From positions 194,073-258,072 of the forward strand of contig JAOZOU010000001.1 of NCBI GenBank assembly GCA_029933125.1: a stretch of DNA of 64,000 nucleotides, in the 5' to 3' direction. Each line of letters begins with the position of its first letter. Positions within the stretch are counted from its first letter, which is position 1. Both the position numbers and the translations under genes were made by a program. Positions 58,077 to 64,000 of this stretch are shown piece after piece. The notes beneath the pieces are model-generated. The model was not told where the DNA came from. It made no database searches and saw nothing but the letters and a program-made list of their open reading frames with translations. The stretch is from a bacterium. Lineage in GTDB: Bacteria > Arandabacterota > Arandabacteria > Arandabacterales > Arandabacteraceae.

Positions 58077-60839
58077 ATGCGGTGCGTTTTCGCTTTTATA
58101 GCTCTTGGCATTACCCTCGCAACGACGATTACAGGAGCCAGCGCGGACCCGGGCAACATCACTGGCAAGGTAATCGATGGTAAAACAAAGGATCCCCTCC
58201 CATTTGCCAATGTTATAATTGTTGGTACCCCATATGGTGCCATGTCAATGGAGGATGGCTCCTTCTTCATTCGTAACGTACCCGAAGGTACCTATACTGT
58301 CAAAGCATCCTACATGGGATATGAATCAGTCGAAAAGAAAGGGATCGTTGTCAAGCCCTATCAGACAACCGATGTCGATTTCAAACTCTTCCGAACCGTC
58401 CTAAAAGCAACCAAAGAGGTTGTTGTAACTGCTGAAAGACCCATGGTTGAGGTTGATGTACCCTCAACTGTGAGAAGCGTTAGTGAAGAAGATCTCAAAG
58501 AAATGCCTGTCACCAACATTGAAGACATTGTCGGGCTGCAGGCAGGTGTTATCGAAAGCGATGACGAAATCCATATAAGAGGTGGACGCACAGATGAAAC
58601 TCTTTACATAATAGACGGCGTGAAGATGAAAGATCTTATCTCTGGCAAATCCTCCCTCGTTGATGTAAGTGCCAGATCGGTAGCTGAGATGGACGTCATC
58701 ACGGGTGGCTACAGTGCAGAGTTTGGTCAGGCTCTCTCGGGTATAGTCAATGTAAAGCTTAAAGAGGGTGGAAGTAAGACAGGAGGCTACATTGACTACT
58801 CAGCCGACCACATGCCCTTCATAAGCACGGCACTTGACTACTTCAATACAGATCGTTTCGAGGTCGGTATAGAAGGTCCCGAACCAATCACATCCAAGCT
58901 CTTCCGCAGAATGGGGATCAATGTTCCAGGGCAGGTAACTTACTTCCTTGGTCTGTCAGCTCGCTTCTCAGACACCTATCTACCATCGATAAATGATATT
59001 CCCGGTGCTCACGGACTTGTTTCATCATACGAAGACCATTTTCTTGGTATGAAGATAAGTTACAAGGGAATGGCGCCGAGGGCTGAGAACAAGTGGCAAC
59101 TTTTTGGCAAGATGGTCTGGCGTCCGTCTTCAAGCAACAAATTCGGTCTTTCTTTCACAAAGACCATTTCCATCGATCAAGGCTACAGACGCTATGATCC
59201 TTACGATGTTACTCGTGAACTCTCAGGCTATCAGCACGAATGGTCGCGTTACCTGGACAGCGCTCTTGTCTATACTGAGGATACCAACACACTCGCTCTG
59301 ACATGGAATCAGTTCCTGGGTCAAAATGCATTTCATGTTTTGAGAGTCTCTCGCTTCTTCAACTGTGTCCACGCAGATGTTGCAGGTAAGCACTGGCATG
59401 ACTATACCGAGCCCGATGATCAGGGCATTCTCGGAGACAAGGATACGCCATACTTTATTGAGACAGGAAATGCAGATCTCTGGCACGATCGCTATGTTGA
59501 GACGTATAATATCTCCTGGGATCTCACACGCCGCTTCCCTCCCCATCATCAGGTGAAGACAGGCTTTACAACCTCCCTCGAGAATGTTCAATACATCTTC
59601 ATAAGAAGACCATGGATTCACGATCCGGACAGTCTTGGCGAGTTCCATGACATCTTCCACATCTATCCAAGTCGTGGTGCTTTCTACATTCAGGACAAGA
59701 TAGACTTTGAAGGTTTAATTGGCGACATTGGCTTGCGCTATGATTACTGGTTCCCTGGTGAACAAGTTGAACGTGCAGTTGCTGATACGACAGCTCTCGC
59801 TATCACACCGACCACCCGACATAACTTCTATCGTGATACCCATGAGATTTTCGGACGCCGTTTCAAAGGACATCTTAGCCCCAGAATCGCAATTTCCCAT
59901 CCCATCACGGATCGTGACAATCTCTTCTTCAATTATGGCCATTTCTCACAGATTCCGAGCTACATCTGGGTCTATTCCAAGCTCTCCTCGGTCTCGAGCG
60001 AGCGCTTTCCACTCATAGGTAATCCAAATCTTAATCCCGAAATCTCAGTCCAGTATGAGATTGGAGCAAGGCATCAATTCACAGAAACAATTGCTGGCAA
60101 CATAACCCTCTTTTACAAGGACATCTATGACTATCCAACTTCGACCAAGTTTGAGAAGCCTGGCGTGGGTGAGATGTTCATCTATAGAAATATCGACTAT
60201 GCACGCTCCCGGGGAATTGAAGTCGAGTTGCGCATGAAGCGCAAGGGCTTCTTCGGTGGCTCACTTGTTTACACCTACTCAATTGCAACAGGGAAGAGCT
60301 CAGATCCCAACACGCTCAAACTGATTCAAGAACAAGGCGGGGATGTCGGAGCAAGGGAGGCAAGTCTTGCTGAGGAATATCTCTTCTGGAACCGCCCTCA
60401 CAAGCTTAACATCCATATGGAGTTCCGAGTTTACAAGGATGAAGTATACCGAATCTTCGGCTTCAGACTACCATCGGACTGGGCACTCAATCTTCAGTGG
60501 CTCATTCAAAGTGGTAAGGCATACACACCGCAAAAACACGGTCAGGACATAGGCAAGCGCTATAGCAAAAATGGTCCCCATGACAATCTACTTGATCTTA
60601 AGTTCACCAAATACTTTACGGCTGGACGTGCAAAGGTGAAGGCTTATCTGGAAGTCAAAAATGTCTTTAATCAGAGAAGGGTGAGGAGAATCGATCCCGA
60701 GACAGGCAAACCACCCAAGCCAGGTGTTGGCACTTATCGCGATCAGGGCAACAGTGAATACGTCCGCAACATGCTGAGCGACCCAAGCATTTATGGTCCA
60801 CCACGAAGGGCTCGAGCAGGGATTGGTTTCGAATGGTAA
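58077..60839 (+). CDS. TonB-dependent outer-membrane receptor with carboxypeptidase-like regulatory domain
   Basis: 920 residues with a signal peptide ending near GASADP. A CarboxypepD_reg-like beta domain (about 27-110: GKVIDGKTKDPLPFANVIIV, SMEDGSFFIRNVPEGTYTV) is followed by a plug domain (PVTNIEDIVGLQAGVI, HIRGGRTDETLYIIDGV) and a barrel ending in ARAGIGFEW. This is the SusC/Oar-like layout; Oar-like members often import or secrete unknown ligands. AAGGAA site before ATG. First gene of an operon with a PorV-like gene overlapping its stop. Confidence 0.92.
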   Translation: MRCVFAFIALGITLATTITGASADPGNITGKVIDGKTKDPLPFANVIIVGTPYGAMSMEDGSFFIRNVPEGTYTVKASYMGYESVEKKGIVVKPYQTTDVDFKLFRTVLKATKEVVVTAERPMVEVDVPSTVRSVSEEDLKEMPVTNIEDIVGLQAGVIESDDEIHIRGGRTDETLYIIDGVKMKDLISGKSSLVDVSARSVAEMDVITGGYSAEFGQALSGIVNVKLKEGGSKTGGYIDYSADHMPFISTALDYFNTDRFEVGIEGPEPITSKLFRRMGINVPGQVTYFLGLSARFSDTYLPSINDIPGAHGLVSSYEDHFLGMKISYKGMAPRAENKWQLFGKMVWRPSSSNKFGLSFTKTISIDQGYRRYDPYDVTRELSGYQHEWSRYLDSALVYTEDTNTLALTWNQFLGQNAFHVLRVSRFFNCVHADVAGKHWHDYTEPDDQGILGDKDTPYFIETGNADLWHDRYVETYNISWDLTRRFPPHHQVKTGFTTSLENVQYIFIRRPWIHDPDSLGEFHDIFHIYPSRGAFYIQDKIDFEGLIGDIGLRYDYWFPGEQVERAVADTTALAITPTTRHNFYRDTHEIFGRRFKGHLSPRIAISHPITDRDNLFFNYGHFSQIPSYIWVYSKLSSVSSERFPLIGNPNLNPEISVQYEIGARHQFTETIAGNITLFYKDIYDYPTSTKFEKPGVGEMFIYRNIDYARSRGIEVELRMKRKGFFGGSLVYTYSIATGKSSDPNTLKLIQEQGGDVGAREASLAEEYLFWNRPHKLNIHMEFRVYKDEVYRIFGFRLPSDWALNLQWLIQSGKAYTPQKHGQDIGKRYSKNGPHDNLLDLKFTKYFTAGRAKVKAYLEVKNVFNQRRVRRIDPETGKPPKPGVGTYRDQGNSEYVRNMLSDPSIYGPPRRARAGIGFEW

Positions 60840-61837
60840 GAAACGTTCTCACATATATCTTGATTATTCTGGCAATTGCGCTAGGGTCAGGTGAGGCTTT
60901 TGCTCAAACTGCGCTCGGTGACCAGCGAGTTGGCACTTCATCGGGGAGCTTCCTGCGAATCGGTGTTGGTGCAAGACCTGTAGCAATGGGCGGAGCCTAT
61001 GTTGCAATATGCGATGACATCACAGCATGCGCATGGAATCCCGCTGGCTTGACGCACATCAAGGGAAGTGAGATTGCAGTAAGTTACATCGCCCTACCCG
61101 CAGACATAACTTACAATCATGCTTGCTACGGGAAGCCGATTGCCTTTTTCGATGGGGTTATCGCCCTTCAATTCGGATCGCTTTCGACAGAGCTCCTTGA
61201 GACAACCGAGTATCATCCATTCGGCACTGGAAGGAAGTTCACTTTCGGCGATTGGCTCTTTGGCATCTCAGTAGCAAGGCGTTTCACGGATCGCTTCTCG
61301 GGCGGCTTTGCAGTCAAATATGTGCGTGAGGAACTCGGCGTCGAGGTCGGTGGTCCTGTGACAACTGCTTTTGTTCTCGATGCTGGCACATATTATGAGA
61401 TTGGACCCAAGAATATGAGACTGGCTGTTGCCCTGATGAATTTTGGACCCGACATGACACCAAGTGGTAGCTTCACCAAAACGGTTGGTGTGACAACTTC
61501 GGAAGCTCTTTATCAAGGCTTTGCTCCTGCAACCGAGTTTAAGTTTGGCATAGCTATGGAACCCTTCGAGACTCCGTGGATAAAAAGTATAGTCGATTTT
61601 GAGCTCACCCATCCTGCTGACAACATGGAGACCTTCAGAATGGGTGGGGAGATAGTTATCTCAGACATGCTTGCTATTCGAGCAGGCCATGACATGAATG
61701 CAGATGAACTCAAGACGAGTCTCGGAATTGGAACGCAAATGAGATTTGGCTCGAGACAGGCAAGGTTTGATTATGCAGCCACACTGAGTGACCATCTTGG
61801 AACTGTTCACAGATTTACACTGGTGCTTGACCTTTGA
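60833..61837 (+). CDS. PorV/PorQ-family outer-membrane beta-barrel protein
   Basis: 334 residues with a signal peptide ending near EAFAQT. The family start GSFLRIGVGARPVAMGGAYV and the NPAGL motif (CAWNPAGLTHIKGSEI) are typical of PorV/PorQ and FadL-like barrels. It ends with RFTLVLDL, a barrel strand. PorV shuttles type IX cargo at the outer membrane, and a possible cargo protein (C25 peptidase) is encoded at the left edge of the window. ATGGTAA overlap with the receptor gene. Confidence 0.9.
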   Translation: MVRNVLTYILIILAIALGSGEAFAQTALGDQRVGTSSGSFLRIGVGARPVAMGGAYVAICDDITACAWNPAGLTHIKGSEIAVSYIALPADITYNHACYGKPIAFFDGVIALQFGSLSTELLETTEYHPFGTGRKFTFGDWLFGISVARRFTDRFSGGFAVKYVREELGVEVGGPVTTAFVLDAGTYYEIGPKNMRLAVALMNFGPDMTPSGSFTKTVGVTTSEALYQGFAPATEFKFGIAMEPFETPWIKSIVDFELTHPADNMETFRMGGEIVISDMLAIRAGHDMNADELKTSLGIGTQMRFGSRQARFDYAATLSDHLGTVHRFTLVLDL

Positions 61838-61848
61838 GGGATGCTCGA

Positions 61849-62799
61849 ATGAATAGAATCTTGTTTGTGTCCATCCTTGTTGTGGTGGTGATGCTGGCTG
61901 CCTGTGGTGGCAAGTATGATAAACCTCTTGAGGCTGAAAGAACTCCAAGAACAGGAGCATACAACTATGCAGGCGAATATCATGGTTTCGAGGGGGCAAC
62001 CTCTATGGGTATGACTGGGGGCAACCTCTATGTAGCTTTTAAGGAAAAGGGTGAAGTGGCAAGATATCTCAGCACAGGCAAGCATGTGAGCGATGTAACT
62101 TTCAACGATCTCATTAGACCGTTCCTCGTCGGTGTTGGACGGAGGGAAATCGCGGTTGCCGACTCTGATCCTGGCCTCTATGTGAAGGTCTATGCTGTGA
62201 GCGGTGGAAATCCCATCCTCAAGTTCACCGATCCTGACTGGCAAGATATTGCAGGGCTTGCAATAGATGATGACGGTAATATCTATGTAGCCGATGCTGT
62301 ACGCAATTTTGTCCGCTCATATGATTCCCAGGGCATTCCCCGCTTCACCACTGATCTCGCCGACAGCGGCTTTGGCATTGGTCATGTCCTGAGTCCACAT
62401 GGTATCTATTTCGATGGTAAAGGCTTGCTTGTTGCCGAAGCTCATACCGAGAAGGCACAAGTGCAGCGCATCGATTTTAACGAGCCGCAGAAAGGAATGT
62501 GGTTCTCCGAGCAGGTTCCTTTTATCAGCTCCTTCACTGATACCATGGGAAATGAAATGAGTCTCATCGATCCAATAGCGGTTGCAAGTGATAGGGATGG
62601 CAACATCTTTATACTCGATAGCCATCTGAGTAAGCTCATGCGGTTCACATCTGAGGGCTACTCGGATGCGATAGTTAACACCGTGGAAGCAGGCGGTCCC
62701 GACAGCTTCGTGAACCCTGTTGCAATCGGAACTTACGAGAACAGAGTCTATTGCCTTGATGCTGGAACAGGAATTGTCCATCGGTGGGATGCTCAATGA
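61849..62799 (+). CDS. NHL/beta-propeller lipoprotein
   Basis: 316 residues from the ATG at 61849 (GAGGGA before it). Lipobox VMLAAC-G. The mature part holds NHL-like blades with the DDDGNIYVADAVRNFVRSYD pattern, again as DRDGNIFILDSHLSKLMRF, and a C-terminal blade (NRVYCLDAGTGIVHRWD). NHL propellers bind proteins or sugars. Third gene of the operon; its stop overlaps the next start (ATGA). Confidence 0.85.
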   Translation: MNRILFVSILVVVVMLAACGGKYDKPLEAERTPRTGAYNYAGEYHGFEGATSMGMTGGNLYVAFKEKGEVARYLSTGKHVSDVTFNDLIRPFLVGVGRREIAVADSDPGLYVKVYAVSGGNPILKFTDPDWQDIAGLAIDDDGNIYVADAVRNFVRSYDSQGIPRFTTDLADSGFGIGHVLSPHGIYFDGKGLLVAEAHTEKAQVQRIDFNEPQKGMWFSEQVPFISSFTDTMGNEMSLIDPIAVASDRDGNIFILDSHLSKLMRFTSEGYSDAIVNTVEAGGPDSFVNPVAIGTYENRVYCLDAGTGIVHRWDAQ

Positions 62800-64000
62800 C
62801 GAAAAGCCAATTGGCAGTTGCTTTTACAATTTTGTTTTGGGCAAATGCTGCAGTGGCGCATGATGCGCCAGTCGCAGAAGAATCTCCAGTATCGCTTCTA
62901 AGCGATGCAGCCCCATTTGTTCGGAAGCAGACCGATGGCAACGCAATGGGGCTCGTGATCTCCAATTATGGCTTCTTTGGCAACAACTTTGTAACTCGTA
63001 ATCCCTCAATGGAATATCCTCTCGGCTCCGAGATTGACCATCTGATAAGAGCTGGTCTTTGGGTTGGAGCTATCAATGCAGATGGTGATACAGTCGTCTC
63101 GACGGGCTCAATATCTGGCTATTGGGGAACATCAACATCCCAAGCGACAGAGTTCACACCCCAGATGACTATCAAAGAGCGCTCCATCCTTATAACGAGC
63201 CGATCCTATTCCAAGGATGCAATAAGCGAACAAGATTTCGTTACGCTCTATACCGATTATCCCAAGCGTGGCACAAACGATCACATCCTTGGGGTAAGTG
63301 TTCACCAGGAATCCTATCTCTGGAGCTATCGCTTCGCCGAAGCCTTTGTGATAGTAAGCTTTACGATCAAGAACGAGAGCGAAGGAAGTTTGAGAAACCC
63401 CTATCTGGGCATTTTCGCAGAGCTCGCCACTGGCTGGAAAGGCCAGTATGATACCTGGCGACCTTCAGGCTCTGCATGGTTCAGGAAGAAGGTCCTTGAG
63501 TACTTCCCCGACCTTATGATGATAGGTGAACATCATTATACGTATGATATGGGTAATGCGCCATCGTGGGGAGCAATTGCAATCCTTGGCTGGCATACAG
63601 TCGTGCCTGCGAATGTGCGTGTAAACTTCAACTGGTGGGACTGGTACTGGGAAAGAGACAATCCCATGGAGGATCCTGATAGGTATCTTCTCATGTCCAA
63701 TGGTGAAGTTGATCACACAGACGATATCATGCCAGAGCGTGACGATCCGGTTGAGTTGCTTTCTGCTGGACCATTCCCTGAACTTGCTCCAGGCGATAGC
63801 ATCGTCTTTGTCTGTGCCTTCATTGGTGGAATGGATAGAGCAAGCCTGATTCAAAATGCAGAATGGGCACACAGGGCATTTGATAATAATTACGTACTTC
63901 CCTCGCCACCCCAGATGGGAAGGTTCAGAATAAAACCTGCAAGTGGCAAGGTGACAATTTACTGGGATGATTATCCTGAAAGCCAGCTCGATCCTTTCTA
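62796..64000 (+). CDS. Large exported protein of unknown function, 3' end missing
   Basis: An open frame of 401 codons runs off the right edge from an ATG in the preceding stop codon. The signal peptide (LAVAFTILFWANAAVA) ends near AHDAP. The visible part is beta-rich and aromatic, with blocks DHLIRAGLWVGAINADGDT, SYRFAEAFVIVSFTIKNESE and FAELATGWKGQYD. Relatives in similar genomes usually end in a FlgD-Ig/type IX-like sorting domain, but that part is outside the window. No enzymatic motif is seen. Confidence 0.85.
   Translation, partial: MTKSQLAVAFTILFWANAAVAHDAPVAEESPVSLLSDAAPFVRKQTDGNAMGLVISNYGFFGNNFVTRNPSMEYPLGSEIDHLIRAGLWVGAINADGDTVVSTGSISGYWGTSTSQATEFTPQMTIKERSILITSRSYSKDAISEQDFVTLYTDYPKRGTNDHILGVSVHQESYLWSYRFAEAFVIVSFTIKNESEGSLRNPYLGIFAELATGWKGQYDTWRPSGSAWFRKKVLEYFPDLMMIGEHHYTYDMGNAPSWGAIAILGWHTVVPANVRVNFNWWDWYWERDNPMEDPDRYLLMSNGEVDHTDDIMPERDDPVELLSAGPFPELAPGDSIVFVCAFIGGMDRASLIQNAEWAHRAFDNNYVLPSPPQMGRFRIKPASGKVTIYWDDYPESQLDPF

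Overview
The window looks like a chromosomal segment from an uncultured Gram-negative bacterium, probably of the FCB-type candidate lineages (WOR-3, Zixibacteria, KSB1 and similar). The clues are a gingipain-type C25 peptidase with a type IX-secretion-like C-terminal domain, a PorV/PorQ-family barrel, a TonB-dependent receptor, many lipoproteins, and a fructose-bisphosphate aldolase/phosphatase of the archaeal/thermophile type. The lineage itself cannot be fixed from the sequence. UGA is a normal stop codon here, with one probable selenocysteine exception.

Layout. 1-3.7 kb: C25 peptidase, running off the left edge. 4.0-14.6 kb: an accessory island with an SF2 helicase-DUF3883 protein, a DUF1156 adenine methyltransferase and a DUF499 ATPase on the minus strand. 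This is the gene set of the Hma (helicase-methylase-ATPase) class of candidate antiviral systems. A worn-down AlbA/RecG-like gene lies inside it and a divergent single-HKD phospholipase-D nuclease lies beside it. 14.6-17.7 kb: sparse, decaying DNA with lipoprotein genes and an unrecognised 235-residue gene. Three copies of the 3' end of one lipoprotein gene lie at the island borders, two of them dead. 17.7-24 kb: FBP aldolase/phosphatase; a TlpA-like thioredoxin, barrel and DUF1573 operon preceded by a triplicated ribosome-binding-site repeat; and a sigma-E-type sigma/anti-sigma/Spy-like operon. 24-31.6 kb: CopA; kbl; a P5C dehydrogenase; then a TPR-thioredoxin protein with an in-frame UGA in the first position of its CxxC motif and a SECIS-like hairpin at the right distance; then a dead methyltransferase gene.

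31.6-44.5 kb: DNA repair genes (nth, nfi, polX, ligA), a rhomboid protease, a CHAT peptidase/redoxin/ECF sigma/anti-sigma operon facing a site-2 protease, a DUF72 protein and a TGS GTPase. 44.5-51.6 kb: an M16 peptidase pair with a secreted GyrI-like protein and a beta-CASP nuclease, then MscS and CarD. 51.7-64 kb: a DUF2723-TPR membrane protein, two sulfatase-fold enzymes, and an operon of TonB receptor, PorV-like barrel, NHL lipoprotein and a large secreted protein cut by the right edge.

How they fit together. The island is a likely anti-phage module. Two separate sigma/anti-sigma pairs point to envelope or proteolytic stress signalling. Several thioredoxin-fold proteins (TlpA-like, redoxin, selenocysteine-type) suggest an active extracytoplasmic thiol system. 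The left- and right-edge genes fit type IX-like secretion and outer-membrane assembly.
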